Notes: generated by a model not told the origin, from the letters alone. Counted from the stretch's first letter, positions 15,514-25,355 are shown. The stretch: DNA of 64,000 nucleotides from SZUA-430 sp965227535 (GCA_965227535.1 OZ245761.1:2976001-3040000); one strand, 5' to 3'. Made by a program: numbers and translations.

Positions 15514-17943
15514 CTAGACGTCCAAATTCGCTACCGCCAACGCGTTATCCTGGATGAATTCGCGCCGCGGTTCGACGACATCACCCATGAGCTTGGAGAA
15601 GATGTCGTCCGCCGTGTCGCCGTGCGAGATGCGCACTTGCAGCAGCGAACGCACGTTGTCGTCCAGCGTCGTTTCCCAAAGCTGCTCGGGGTTCATTTCG
15701 CCGAGGCCTTTGTAGCGTTGCAGCGTCAGGCCCTTCTGGCCCCAGCCCAAGATCGCATCGACCAGTTCGCTCGGACCCCAGATCGCCTTCGTGTCCTCGC
15801 CGCGCGTGATCGTGGCGGCCTGTCCGAACGTCGTGTGCAGTTCGGCCGACCATTTGTCGAGCCGCCGGGCATCCGCCGACCCGACAACAGCCGCGTCGAA
15901 CACGAACTCCTCCGCCACGCCCCGCACCATGCGCCGCAACAGCAGCCCGTTCGGGATCACCTCGCCCGTCCACCCGCGCTCAAGCTCGTTCGACACGAGA
16001 TCAAGCCGCGTCGCGACCGACTTGGCCGCCTCCGCCGCCTTCTGCGGATCGGACAGTGTGTCGGGATTGAGCGCGCCGACGATCGCCGCCTGCTCGATCA
16101 CGAACGTCGGGTACTTCGTCGCCAAGCTGGTCAGCGCGCCTTTGACGGTGCGCGCGAACTCAGCCAGCGCGCCGAGATCCGGCCCCGCCACCTGCTCGCC
16201 GTTGGCAAGCTTCAGCACCGCGTCGCGCACGCCTTCGGCCATGACGAAGATTTCGAACTCGCGCTGATCCTTCAGATAACGCTCGGACTTGCCGCGCGTC
16301 ACTTTGTAGAGCGGCGGTTGAGCGATGTAGATGTGCCCGCGCTCGATCAACTCCGGCATCTGCCGGTAGAAGAACGTCAGCAACAGCGTACGGATATGCG
16401 CGCCGTCGACGTCGGCGTCGGTCATGATGATGATCTTGTGATACCGCACCTTGTCCGGCGAGAATTCCTCGCGCCCGATCCCGGTTCCCAGCGCCGTGAT
16501 CAGCGTCGCGATTTCGCCCGACGACAGCATCTTGTCGAACCGCGCGCGCTCCACGTTCAAGATCTTCCCGCGCAACGGCAACACCGCCTGGTTCAACCGG
16601 TTGCGCCCCTGCTTCGCCGAACCGCCTGCCGAGTCACCCTCGACGATGAAGATTTCGGACTTCGCCGGATCGCGTTCCTGACAATCGGCGAGCTTCCCCG
16701 GCAGCGACGACATGTCGAACGCACTCTTGCGCCGCGTCAGCTCACGCGCCTTGCGCGCCGCCTCGCGCGCCGCAGCCGCCTCAACGACCTTCGCGACGAC
16801 CGCCTTCGCTTCCGCCGGATGCTCTTCGAGCCACGTCGAGAGCTGCTCGTTGACGACGCCTTCGACCACCGGCCGCACTTCCGACGAAACCAGCTTGTCC
16901 TTCGTCTGCGACGAGAATTTCGGATCCGGCACCTTCACAGACAACACGCAGGTCAACCCTTCGCGGCAATCGTCGCCGGTCAGCGCGACCTTTTCCTTCT
17001 TCGCCAAGCCCGAGTCGGTCGCATAACCGTTGACGACACGCGTCAGCGCACCGCGAAAACCTGCCAAGTGCGTGCCGCCATCCCGCTGCGGAATGTTGTT
17101 CGTGAAGCACAGCATGTTCTCGTGATAGCTGTCGTTCCACCACAAGGCGACCTCGACCGTAATCCCCTCGCGCTCGGTCTTGAACGTAATCGGCTTCGAG
17201 ATCAGCGGCGTCTTCGTCCGGTCGAGATAGCGCACGAACGCTTCGACGCCGCCGTCGTAGTGCAGCGTCACTTCTTTGCGCTCGACCCCGCGCTGATCGA
17301 CAAACTTGATCGTCACGCCCGAGTTCAGAAACGCAAGCTCGCGCAGGCGATGCTCAAGCGTGGCGAAATCGAACTCCGTCTTCGTGAACGTACCGGTCGA
17401 CGGCAGGAATGTGACTTCCGTCCCGCGCTTGCCCTTCGCGTCGCCGACAACCTTCAGCGGTGCTTCCGGATCGCCGTGACGGAAGCGGACATGATGCTCC
17501 TTCCCGTCGCGCCAAATGCGCAGGTCTAGCCATTCGGACAGCGCGTTCACCACCGAAACGCCCACGCCGTGCAAACCGCCCGACACCTTGTACGAATTCT
17601 GGTCGAATTTACCGCCGGCATGCAGCTGGGTCATGATGACCTCGGCCGCCGACACGCCTTCCGACGTGTGAATGTCCGTCGGAATGCCGCGGCCGTTGTC
17701 ATAGACCGTGCAAGACCCGTCCGCGTTCAGCGCGACGTAAACCTCGCTCGCGTGCCCCGCCAGCGCCTCGTCGATCGCATTATCGACGACCTCATAGACC
17801 ATGTGATGCAAACCCGACCCGTCGTCGGTGTCGCCGATATACATGCCCGGCCGCTTTCGCACGGCGTCGAGGCCCTTCAGCACCTTGATGCTGTCCGCGC
17901 CGTAGTCGTCGCCGTTCTTCGGAACTTCTTTTTCGTCAGTCAT
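15514..17943 (-). CDS. gyrB: DNA gyrase subunit B
   Basis: The ATPase subunit of DNA gyrase introduces negative supercoils together with GyrA. At 809 residues it has standard length. The GHKL ATPase domain carries VVDNAIDEALAGH and GLHGVGVSVVNALS, the transducer domain follows, and the TOPRIM domain contains EGDSAGGSAKQGR and TDADVDGAHIRTLLL. The C-terminus has the conserved GYxGLGEMN-type sequence (YKGLGEMNPEQLWETT). The ATG at 17943 (MTDEKEV) is chosen because it matches family N-termini; the frame runs upstream into recF without a better start. It lies 26 nt after recF in the same direction. Confidence 0.97.
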   Translation of the reverse strand: MTDEKEVPKNGDDYGADSIKVLKGLDAVRKRPGMYIGDTDDGSGLHHMVYEVVDNAIDEALAGHASEVYVALNADGSCTVYDNGRGIPTDIHTSEGVSAAEVIMTQLHAGGKFDQNSYKVSGGLHGVGVSVVNALSEWLDLRIWRDGKEHHVRFRHGDPEAPLKVVGDAKGKRGTEVTFLPSTGTFTKTEFDFATLEHRLRELAFLNSGVTIKFVDQRGVERKEVTLHYDGGVEAFVRYLDRTKTPLISKPITFKTEREGITVEVALWWNDSYHENMLCFTNNIPQRDGGTHLAGFRGALTRVVNGYATDSGLAKKEKVALTGDDCREGLTCVLSVKVPDPKFSSQTKDKLVSSEVRPVVEGVVNEQLSTWLEEHPAEAKAVVAKVVEAAAAREAARKARELTRRKSAFDMSSLPGKLADCQERDPAKSEIFIVEGDSAGGSAKQGRNRLNQAVLPLRGKILNVERARFDKMLSSGEIATLITALGTGIGREEFSPDKVRYHKIIIMTDADVDGAHIRTLLLTFFYRQMPELIERGHIYIAQPPLYKVTRGKSERYLKDQREFEIFVMAEGVRDAVLKLANGEQVAGPDLGALAEFARTVKGALTSLATKYPTFVIEQAAIVGALNPDTLSDPQKAAEAAKSVATRLDLVSNELERGWTGEVIPNGLLLRRMVRGVAEEFVFDAAVVGSADARRLDKWSAELHTTFGQAATITRGEDTKAIWGPSELVDAILGWGQKGLTLQRYKGLGEMNPEQLWETTLDDNVRSLLQVRISHGDTADDIFSKLMGDVVEPRREFIQDNALAVANLDV

Positions 17944-17969
17944 CTGTCGAGATCCAATATGTCGAAACG

Positions 17970-19154
17970 TCAAACCGGCCGGATGTGGCCTTCGCTCACG
18001 CGCTGAAACTGCGCGGAGCCGTCGAGTGCGGAAAATGCGGATTGATCGGTGCCCGTCATCCAAGCCTGAACGCCGAGCGCGTCGATCTCGTCGAACAACG
18101 CGCGCCGCCGCCCTTCATCGAGATGCGCCGCCACTTCGTCCAGCAGCAACACCGGCGTCTCCAACCCGCCCGGCGCCGGCAAAGCCGCACCGGCAAGCGT
18201 CAACCGGATAAGCAGCGCCTTCTGTTCGCCCGTTGAGCAAGCGCGTGCCTCGCGCCCCTTCTCACGATGCCGCACGACAAAGTCCGTCAGATGCGGCCCA
18301 ACACTGGTGCGCCCGGCATCGAGGTCATTCGACCGCGACGCCGCAAGCTGACCGACGAAATGATCTTCGACCTCGACCGCCGCCATCCGCGACAACAAAT
18401 CCTCGATCGACCCGGCAACCGCGATGTCGGCGCGTGGAAATGTCGACGCGCGCTGCGTCTCCATCACCCGCTCCAACTGACGAAGCCCTGCGAGCCGCGA
18501 CGCGACCAGGGCCACACCGGCCTCCGCCATCGTCCGCTCCAACGCATTCAGCCACGCCGTTTGCGCATGCGCACGCAACGCGCCGATCCGCTCGCGCATC
18601 GCGCCTTCATACGAGGCCCACAGTCGCGCATGCGCCGGATCGAACCCTGAAATCAGCCGGTCCAAAAACCGCCGCCGCTCCGACGTGCCTTCGACGAACA
18701 GACCATCCATTGACGGCGTCAGCCAAATCAACCGCACGCGTTCAGCCAAAGCCGCCGGATTGCCGACAGGTACGCCGTCGATCCGGACCGCACGCTTCGC
18801 AACCCCGGCATCTTCGCCGCCCGGCATGTAACCGACGCCCAGCTGCGTGTCGAACCCGCCGCTGGCCACCGTCGCCGACACCGCCCACGGCCGGCCCGCA
18901 GCCTCGCCGGGAGCCGCACGCGCCAATTCGCTAAGCTTCACGCCGCGCAAACCGCGCCCCGGCGCCAGCATCGACAACGCCTCAAGCACGTTGGTCTTGC
19001 CGGCACCATTCGGCCCGACAAGCACCACGTGCCCCGGCTCAATCCGCAGATCGAGCATCCCGTACGACCGAAAATTCGTGAGCATCAGGCGCGTGATCGC
19101 GACGCGCGCCGTCGCGCGAGCCGACACCTCAGCCTTGGGCTCCCCGAAACTCAT
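17970..19154 (-). CDS. recF: DNA replication and repair protein RecF
   Basis: RecF is an SMC-like ATPase that loads RecA at single-strand gaps during repair and restart of replication forks. The 394-residue protein begins with the typical LTNFRSYGMLDLRIEPG, followed by Walker A GPNGAGKTN (about 48-56), an arm region, and the ABC-type signature and Walker B near the C-terminus (STGEQKALLIRLTLAGA, VLLLDEVAAHLD). It is in the usual place between dnaN (22 nt upstream) and gyrB. The start at 19154 leaves a short non-conserved N-terminal tail of about 15 residues; a later start at MLTNFRSYG is possible. Confidence 0.95.
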   Translation of the reverse strand: MSFGEPKAEVSARATARVAITRLMLTNFRSYGMLDLRIEPGHVVLVGPNGAGKTNVLEALSMLAPGRGLRGVKLSELARAAPGEAAGRPWAVSATVASGGFDTQLGVGYMPGGEDAGVAKRAVRIDGVPVGNPAALAERVRLIWLTPSMDGLFVEGTSERRRFLDRLISGFDPAHARLWASYEGAMRERIGALRAHAQTAWLNALERTMAEAGVALVASRLAGLRQLERVMETQRASTFPRADIAVAGSIEDLLSRMAAVEVEDHFVGQLAASRSNDLDAGRTSVGPHLTDFVVRHREKGREARACSTGEQKALLIRLTLAGAALPAPGGLETPVLLLDEVAAHLDEGRRRALFDEIDALGVQAWMTGTDQSAFSALDGSAQFQRVSEGHIRPV

Positions 19155-19176
19155 AACCGTTTGGAACCTGCGATGC

Positions 19177-20295
19177 TCAAACGCGCATCGGCATCAGAAC
19201 GTAAAGCGCGGCCTCGCCTTCGGCCTCGCGAACCAAGGTCGGCGAACCCGCGTCCGAGAACAGGAACACCGCCTTCGCCCCGTCGATACGCTCCAGAATG
19301 TCCATGATGTAGCGCGCGTTGAACCCGATCTCGATCGGCGCCGCTTTGTATTCGATCAAAAGCTCTTCCGTCGCCGTACCAGCCTCGGGGCTCACGACGC
19401 TCAGCGTCAACTTGCCCTTCTCGAGATTGAGCTTCACGGCGCGCGATTTCTCGGTCGACACCGTCGACACGCGATCGATCGCTTCTTTCAGCTCGTCGCG
19501 CACGACCTCAAGCACCTTGTCGTTGCCCTGCGGAATCACGCGCTGATACTCGGGGAACGTGCCGTCGATCAGCTTCGAAGTCAGCGTCACCGACCCGATG
19601 TTGAACTTGATCTTCGTCTCCGACACCGAAATATCGACCGCATCGTCGATATCTTCCAGCAGCTTGCGCACTTCGTTGACCGTCTTGCGCGGCACGATGA
19701 TGCCCGGAATCTCCGCCGCACCCTTCGGCGCCTGTGCTTCATAGCGCGCGAGCCGGTGTCCGTCCGTCGCTACCGCGCGAAGGAAGGTCTTACCCTTCTC
19801 CTGCAGCGCGTGCAGATAGATGCCGTTCAGGTAATACCGCGTCTCTTCCGTCGACACCGCAAAGCGCGTCTTGTCGATCAACTCGGCGAGATCGCGCGAG
19901 CCCAGCGAAAACTTGTGCGGCAACGTGCCCGACGCCATCGTCGGGAAATCCTCCCGCGGCAGCGCCTGAAGCTGAAAGCGCGAGCGTCCGGCCGACAGCG
20001 TCAACCGCCCGTCGCCCTCGCCGAACTCAAGCTGCACCTGCGCGCCGTCAGGCAATTTGCGCACGATGTCGTAGAGCGTATGGGCCGACGCCGTAGTCGC
20101 ACCGCCGCGCATCACGTCGGCCGACACCGACTCCACGACCTCGATGTCGAGATCGGTCGCCGTCAGGTGCAGCGTTCCCTTGTCCGCGTTCAGAAGAACG
20201 TTGGACAGAATGGGGATCGTGTTGCGTCGTTCGACGACGCTCTGCACGTGGTTCAACGCTTTGAGAAGGCTAGCCCGTTCGATTGTGATCCGCAT
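19177..20295 (-). CDS. dnaN: DNA polymerase III sliding clamp (beta subunit)
   Basis: The beta clamp encircles DNA and tethers polymerase III and other repair factors. The 372-residue protein starts MRITIERASLLKALNHV and ends with the canonical YVLMPMRV. Three clamp repeats are visible, each carrying the family's hydrophobic pocket residues. The ATG at 20295 is chosen since it matches the family start exactly; an upstream frame exists but is non-homologous. It lies 199 bp after dnaA on the same strand, so it may have its own promoter in that gap, where an AT-rich patch (about 20455-20490) contrasts with the flanks. Confidence 0.97.
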   Translation of the reverse strand: MRITIERASLLKALNHVQSVVERRNTIPILSNVLLNADKGTLHLTATDLDIEVVESVSADVMRGGATTASAHTLYDIVRKLPDGAQVQLEFGEGDGRLTLSAGRSRFQLQALPREDFPTMASGTLPHKFSLGSRDLAELIDKTRFAVSTEETRYYLNGIYLHALQEKGKTFLRAVATDGHRLARYEAQAPKGAAEIPGIIVPRKTVNEVRKLLEDIDDAVDISVSETKIKFNIGSVTLTSKLIDGTFPEYQRVIPQGNDKVLEVVRDELKEAIDRVSTVSTEKSRAVKLNLEKGKLTLSVVSPEAGTATEELLIEYKAAPIEIGFNARYIMDILERIDGAKAVFLFSDAGSPTLVREAEGEAALYVLMPMRV

Positions 20296-20494
20296 CCGAC
20301 GTCCGAAGGAAGCATGGGGGTGAAGACGAAAACGCCGCGCCTTTCGGCGGCGCTCAAGCCCATGGCCGTGAACGCCGCAACGCGCGGAATCTAGTGGGTC
20401 TGAATATAACGGCATACGGCGCCCCAAGGGAACAAAATTCGCCCCGGGACGCCGCCAAAATTGACCCTATAAAGTATTGAAACTTAAGGGAAAT

Positions 20495-21976
20495 TTATGC
20501 CCGTCCCGGAGGCGGAGCTTCCTCCGTCACCGCACCCGGGCGAACGTTGCCCTGAGGGCCTTCAACCGGCCAATTCCGGATCGACAAACGAAGCTGCTCG
20601 ACCTCTTCCGCGAAGGACGGATCGAGCGACGTCAGACGCGTAATCGTCTCCACAGCATGCATGACAGTCGTGTGGTCGCGATTTCCGAACCGGCGTCCGA
20701 TCTCCGGATACGAACGCGGGGTTAGCAAACGCCCGAGGTACATTGCAATCTGGCGAGGGCGTACGATGGAGCGCGACCGGTTCGGCGACTCGAGATCCGA
20801 GGTCTTCAGATTGTAGTGATCGGCCACCTTCTTCTTGATCTCTTCGATCGTCACGCGGCGGTCGTACGCACGCAGGAAATCGGCGAGCCAGACGTTCAGA
20901 TTCTCAAGAGTGATCGGGCGCTGACCGTCGCCACTCTGCATGACGACGCGGTTCAAGGCGCCTTCAAGCTCACGCGTGTTGGTGTTGATGCGCTGCGCCA
21001 TGAAATGCGCCGCTTCGGTGTTGAGTGTGAAGCCCGGCCGCTCGCGCGACACGGTCCGCGCCTTCGACTCCAAGATCGCGAGACGAAGCTCGAAATCCGT
21101 CGCGCCGATTTCAACCGAAGCGCCCTTCAGCAGACGCGAGCGCGCACGGTCCGAAATATTCTCGAACAGCGACGGCGAGCGATCGGCCGACAGAATGATC
21201 TGCTTCTGGTTATCGCTGAGCCAATCAAGCGCCGCGAGCAGCTCTTCCTGCGTCGCTTCCTTGCCCAAGATGAAGTGAACGTCGTCGACCAAGATCAAAT
21301 CGACGTTACGCATCTGGTTCTTGAACGCCAGCGTGTCGTTCGACTTGATCGCGGTCACGAACATACGCATGAACGTTTCCGCCGTGATCAGCAGAACGCG
21401 CAAATTCGGATTGCGCTGCAGCTTCCGCCACGCGATCGCGTGCATAAGATGCGTCTTACCCAGGCCCGTCGAACCATAGAAGAACAGCGGATTGCTGACC
21501 GGCACATCGCTATCGGCCGTACGCTTGGCTTCCTGCAAGGCGATTTGGTTCGAACGCCCCGTGACGAAACTATCGAAGGAATAAGCGCGATTGAGCGGGA
21601 TAGACCCTTGCGCAAGCACGGGCTCGACCGGCGGCGCACCGAGGCTGTCCAGCGTCGTCGCGCGCGAACTCACGGCGGCCGGCGCAACGACGCGCGGGCG
21701 CGAGTCCACGATGAAGTCGACAGCGCCGTATTCCGGGGCCAACTCCGCAATCAGGTTCGCGATATGCTCGCCTTGCGTCTCGACGACCTTGTCGCGTTCG
21801 AAACGGCTGGTGCAGGCGATCACGACGCGGCCGTCTTCGGCCGACACGACGCGGAGCGGTTCTACCCAATACTGAAACCGCTGAGCGCCCAATTCCAATC
21901 TCAAACGCTCACGAATGCGCGCCCAGATCCCATCAAATTTTTCGTTAGTAAGTGTTTTGTTTTCTTGTGAGGTCAC
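20495..21976 (-). CDS. dnaA: Chromosomal replication initiator DnaA
   Basis: DnaA binds origin boxes and opens the DNA to start chromosome replication. The protein is 493 residues from a GTG start. The N-terminal domain reads IWARIRERLRLELGAQRFQYW. The AAA+ domain holds Walker A YGSTGLGKTHLMHA, Walker B ILVDDVHFILG and sensor regions. The C-terminal DNA-binding domain has the signature FGNRDHTTVMHAVETI. The GTG at 21976 (VTSQENK) is preferred because AGAAGGG lies about 10 nt upstream and the length fits; the frame is open to 22105 with a cysteine-rich, unconserved leader. A non-conserved acidic and Pro-rich tail closes the protein. The upstream gap 21977-22241 holds the promoter and no gene. 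Confidence 0.97.
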   Translation of the reverse strand: MTSQENKTLTNEKFDGIWARIRERLRLELGAQRFQYWVEPLRVVSAEDGRVVIACTSRFERDKVVETQGEHIANLIAELAPEYGAVDFIVDSRPRVVAPAAVSSRATTLDSLGAPPVEPVLAQGSIPLNRAYSFDSFVTGRSNQIALQEAKRTADSDVPVSNPLFFYGSTGLGKTHLMHAIAWRKLQRNPNLRVLLITAETFMRMFVTAIKSNDTLAFKNQMRNVDLILVDDVHFILGKEATQEELLAALDWLSDNQKQIILSADRSPSLFENISDRARSRLLKGASVEIGATDFELRLAILESKARTVSRERPGFTLNTEAAHFMAQRINTNTRELEGALNRVVMQSGDGQRPITLENLNVWLADFLRAYDRRVTIEEIKKKVADHYNLKTSDLESPNRSRSIVRPRQIAMYLGRLLTPRSYPEIGRRFGNRDHTTVMHAVETITRLTSLDPSFAEEVEQLRLSIRNWPVEGPQGNVRPGAVTEEAPPPGRA

Positions 21977-22241
21977 TTCGTTTTCCCTTCTGCCTTGCCT
22001 TGCCCCAATCACTTCCGCTTGCCGACAATCGTCGCACAATCCGGAAGTACTGCTGCACTTACACGCGTCACTCATTGGGCAATGACCCCCTGTTTCGGCC
22101 GCCATAAGCGCCCGAGCCCAACGTCACCTAAAGAATCCTCGGGAAGGTTCAGCGCAAGCCCTTTTTGGACTCTGCGAGAGAAACCGACGCCCCGACCCTA
22201 CTGCACTGCCATTCCGTTCAGATCCCCCTCAGAACCCGAAC

Positions 22242-22670
22242 TCATGCTTGAACCCACGGAAGGCCGTCGGCCTTCCAACCGTTGGCGCGTCCACGATGCT
22301 TCGAGGCGTCGAGATCGCCTTCAAAGCCCGCCGACACGTTGAAACATTTCGCAAATCCGGCCGCCGTCATAGCCGCGGCCGCAGCCGCGCTTCGCGCGCC
22401 CGAACGGCAGAGGAAGTAGATCGGCGTTGCCTCGGTCGCACCGGCGGCCTTCAGCTGCTCCGCCACCGTCGCCTCGAACGCCGGATTGCGCGCCATGGTC
22501 GGATAGCTCTGCCACTCCACGCGAACGACAGCGCGCTTGAGTGAGGCAAGGTCCGGCACGCCCACAAACGACCATTCAGCGGCCGTGCGCACGTCAACGA
22601 GCTGGGCCTTAGGGTCGCTCTTCAGGAGCTCCCACGCCTCTTTCGCGCTGATGTTGCCGGCATATGTCAT
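22242..22670 (-). CDS. Single-domain rhodanese-like sulfurtransferase
   Basis: This 142-residue single rhodanese domain moves sulfane sulfur through an active-site cysteine persulfide. The domain begins ISAKEAWELLKSDPKAQLVDVRT and the active loop is CRSGARS, so the catalytic Cys is present and the six-residue loop fits a sulfurtransferase rather than a phosphatase. The C-terminus (ANGWKADGLPW) matches the family. An alternative GTG 12 nt upstream (22682) is possible. It sits between dnaA and rpsT, which adjoin in many alphaproteobacteria, so it appears to be an insertion into that pair. Confidence 0.88.
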   Translation of the reverse strand: MTYAGNISAKEAWELLKSDPKAQLVDVRTAAEWSFVGVPDLASLKRAVVRVEWQSYPTMARNPAFEATVAEQLKAAGATEATPIYFLCRSGARSAAAAAAMTAAGFAKCFNVSAGFEGDLDASKHRGRANGWKADGLPWVQA

Positions 22671-23232
22671 TGATAAGCGCACCCCAATTTGCGCAAGAAA
22701 TCCCTGTCGCCGCCGCCCCTACAGCGTCAGCTCAAGTATTCTATCAGAATTGTGAAAGAGAAAGACCTGTCATACAGGTCAGAAACTTAAAAGGCGGGGG
22801 AAGAAGACTCACCAAGAACAGGACGCACCGTTATGCGTTTGCTGGCAGTATTCTTATTCATTGTCGCCGTCCTGAATTTCATCTTGCGTTTACCATATCT
22901 ACAACACGAACCATGCGCAAGGAAACTAAGTGAGAACTCGTCCAAAAATTCGCACAGCGTGCGCTTCTCGAATTTTATGTGAACTGATTTTACGAATGAG
23001 GAACGGGCGCACGACGCGCGCACTGCAGCGAGAAAAGGTAGGTAATTGCTCGCTGGCATGAAGACGCTACCACCATCGTCACCCCGGTCAATGTGGCCAT
23101 TTCATCAATGGTCTGTAGACGGACGACTGCACGTTCGCGAACCACGAGAATCCATGCGGGGCGCACGTCGTGCGCTTTGAATTTCGTCGAAAAATTAAAA
23201 GGAGTTTAAGTCCAGATTCAACGCGGAGACGC
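22671..23232. other. 562-bp AT-richer gap between the rhodanese gene and rpsT
   Basis: The composition is clearly more AT-rich than its neighbours (runs such as ATTCTTATTCATTG and GAATTTTATGTGAAC). I see no convincing gene: the one minus-strand frame of 90 residues has no recognisable domain and looks non-coding. No clear cluster of TTATCCACA-type DnaA boxes was found by eye. The region may carry promoters for the rhodanese gene or be decayed sequence. Confidence 0.5.
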
Positions 23233-23499
23233 TTACTTGGACAGGGCCTTAACGCGGCGCGTGAGACGCGACACTTTGCGCGCGGCGGCGCGCTTATGCA
23301 GGACGCGCTTATTGGCGCCCCGGATAATCTCGGGCTGAGCGGCCTTCAGGGCTTCCTGAGCGGCCTTGGCGTCGCCTTTGACGATGGCTTCCTCGACCTG
23401 GCGGACGAAGGTACGAACACGGCTCTTCCGCGCGGTATTGATGGCCTCGCGGCGCTTTGCTTTGCGCGCTGCTTTGGCTGCCGAGCGGATATTCGCCAT
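23233..23499 (-). CDS. rpsT: 30S ribosomal protein S20
   Basis: This 88-residue basic protein starts MANIRSAAKAARKAKRRE and has the S20 helical pattern to its end (RKVSRLTRRVKALSK). It binds 16S rRNA in the small subunit body. The position between the enoyl-CoA hydratase gene and dnaA is the usual alphaproteobacterial one. The ATG at 23499 is unambiguous. Confidence 0.97.
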   Translation of the reverse strand: MANIRSAAKAARKAKRREAINTARKSRVRTFVRQVEEAIVKGDAKAAQEALKAAQPEIIRGANKRVLHKRAAARKVSRLTRRVKALSK

Positions 23500-23597
23500 A
23501 GTGGATCGTCCTTCAAAGGGCTTGCTGTGTTGCCCAGGGGTCGCGGGTTATAGGCACCGACTTAGGGGTCGTCAACCAGGAATTGTTGTCGCAACCC

Positions 23598-24374
23598 TCA
23601 GCGGTTTTCGAACTTCGGCTTTCGCTTTTCGATGAAGGCGGCCATGCCTTCTTTCTGGTCCGCCGTGGCAAACATGGAATGGAACACGCGGCGCTCGAAA
23701 CGAATGCCTTCCGCCAGCGTCGTTTCGTACGCGCGGTTGATCGTTTCTTTCGTCATCATGGCGATCGGCATCGACATGCTTGCGATTTTTTCCGCAGCTT
23801 TCATCGCCTCACTCACCAATTCGGCGAGCGGAACAACGCGGCTCACAAGCCCAGAGCGTTCGGCTTCCGCGGCATCCATCATGCGGCCGGTCAAGCACAT
23901 TTCCATCGCCTTCGATTTACCGACAAAGCGCGTGAGGCGCTGCGTACCGCCGATTCCCGGCATGACGGCCAGCGTGATCTCAGGCTGACCGAACTTCGCG
24001 TTGTCGGCCGCGATGATGAAGTCGCACATCATCGCAAGCTCGCACCCGCCGCCCAGCGCGAATCCCGCGACCGCGGCAATCACCGGTTTGCGACACGTCG
24101 CCACGCGTTCGTGGCTGCGCGTGATGAAGTCGTCGCCGAACGCTTCCATATAGGTCTTCGGCTGCATCTCCTTGATATCGGCGCCGGCGGCAAAGGCCTT
24201 CTCGGATCCCGTGATCACGATGCAGCCGACGCCTTTGTCGCTCTCCGCCGCATCAAGCGCGCGCGTCAGCTCTTCCATCAGCTGCGTGTTCAACGCATTC
24301 AACGCCTGCGGCCGATTGAGCGTGATAAGCGTCACCGCGCCGCGCGTTTCGGTTTTGATCGTTTCAAAGCTCAT
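23598..24374 (-). CDS. Enoyl-CoA hydratase
   Basis: This 258-residue crotonase-fold enzyme adds water to trans-2-enoyl-CoA in fatty acid beta-oxidation. The oxyanion-hole stretch AFAAGADIKEMQ is present, and the two catalytic glutamates are found in FALGGGCELAMMCD and in FGQPEITLAVMPGIGGTQR. The C-terminal helix ends EGMAAFIEKRKPKF. The ATG at 24374 (MSFETIKTE) matches the family N-terminus. It lies 57 bp after mutM on the same strand and 98 bp before rpsT, an order common in alphaproteobacteria. Confidence 0.95.
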   Translation of the reverse strand: MSFETIKTETRGAVTLITLNRPQALNALNTQLMEELTRALDAAESDKGVGCIVITGSEKAFAAGADIKEMQPKTYMEAFGDDFITRSHERVATCRKPVIAAVAGFALGGGCELAMMCDFIIAADNAKFGQPEITLAVMPGIGGTQRLTRFVGKSKAMEMCLTGRMMDAAEAERSGLVSRVVPLAELVSEAMKAAEKIASMSMPIAMMTKETINRAYETTLAEGIRFERRVFHSMFATADQKEGMAAFIEKRKPKFENR

Positions 24375-24430
24375 GGGGGAAGCGCCTTTCGAATTCAGGC
24401 GCACGGTTTAGCCCAAGCCCAACGCGCGTG

Positions 24431-25294
24431 CTAGCGCTGACACGTCGCGCAATAAAACGTCGAACGCCCCGATTGCACGATACGTTTCACGACCCCTTTG
24501 CACCCTTTGGTGCAGCAAGCTTCCCCTTCGCGGCCGTAAACCTGAAACGTGTGCTGGAAGTAACCCAGTTCCCCGTCCGTATGTTTGTAGTCGCGCAACG
24601 TCGAACCACCGGCCTTGATCGCATCGCGCAACACCGCTTTGCTCGCATTAACAAGTTTGTTGAGACGCGCACCCTGAATCGTAGCGGCAAGACGCAACGG
24701 CGAAATTCCGGCGCGATAAAGCGCCTCGCACACATAGATATTGCCGAGCCCCGCGACGACGCGCTGATCGAGCAACGCCGCCTTGATCGGCGTACGCTTG
24801 CCCTCAAGCGCCGCTTTCAACGAAGCCGCGGAAAATTCCGCCGACAAAGGTTCCGGTCCAAGCCCCGCAAGCAATTTGTGCGCATCTTGTTCGGACGCTT
24901 TCAGCAGCGTCATCAACCCAAACCGGCGATGATCCGTATAGACGACGCGCTGGCCCGCATCCGTGTCGAACACAATGTGATCGTGCGCACCCAATCCGTT
25001 CTCGGCATCGACGGCGCGATGCACGAACGAGCCGACCGCCTTACCGTGCACCGTGAAACGTCCCGACATGCCCAGATGCACCAGCAGTATCTCGTCGCCG
25101 TCGAGATGCACGAGCATATATTTCGCTCGCCGCGTCAGCTTAACGACCCGCCGCCCTGTTAACCGTTTGGCAAACCCTTGCGGCAAAGGGATGCGCAAAT
25201 CCGGCCGCCGGGCGGTGACCTTGGCAAGCACCCGCCCTTCGAGCACCGGGACAAGCCCCAACCGCACGGTTTCGACTTCAGGAAGCTCAGGCAT
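24431..25294 (-). CDS. mutM: Formamidopyrimidine-DNA glycosylase (Fpg)
   Basis: This base-excision repair enzyme removes 8-oxoguanine and formamidopyrimidines and cuts the abasic site. It is 287 residues. The N-terminus after Met is PELPEVETVRLGL, giving catalytic Pro2 and Glu3; the conserved Lys is in RRAKYMLVHLDG. A C-terminal zinc finger is complete (CCTKGCKG ... FYCATC). The start at 25294 is fixed by the Pro2 requirement, though the frame is open further upstream. It is divergent from ubiE, with 61 bp between the two starts holding both promoters. Confidence 0.97.
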   Translation of the reverse strand: MPELPEVETVRLGLVPVLEGRVLAKVTARRPDLRIPLPQGFAKRLTGRRVVKLTRRAKYMLVHLDGDEILLVHLGMSGRFTVHGKAVGSFVHRAVDAENGLGAHDHIVFDTDAGQRVVYTDHRRFGLMTLLKASEQDAHKLLAGLGPEPLSAEFSAASLKAALEGKRTPIKAALLDQRVVAGLGNIYVCEALYRAGISPLRLAATIQGARLNKLVNASKAVLRDAIKAGGSTLRDYKHTDGELGYFQHTFQVYGREGEACCTKGCKGVVKRIVQSGRSTFYCATCQR

Positions 25295-25355
25295 GGGACG
25301 CTGTGTAACGTAGCCCAAGGAATTTGCGAGCACTATGTTCCCCAAGGCTAGCCCC

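Noticed and set aside
15487..17529. A 680-residue open frame opposite gyrB
   Set aside because: It mirrors gyrB on the other strand, is dominated by Arg, His, Leu and Pro, and has no domain. Long antisense frames are common in GC-rich DNA.
21977..22241. Chromosome origin directly upstream of dnaA
   Set aside because: No cluster of DnaA boxes or AT-rich unwinding region was seen, and alphaproteobacterial origins often lie away from dnaA.
22787..23059. A 90-residue minus-strand frame in the AT-richer gap
   Set aside because: There is no ribosome site, domain or membrane pattern, and its codon use is unlike the neighbouring genes.
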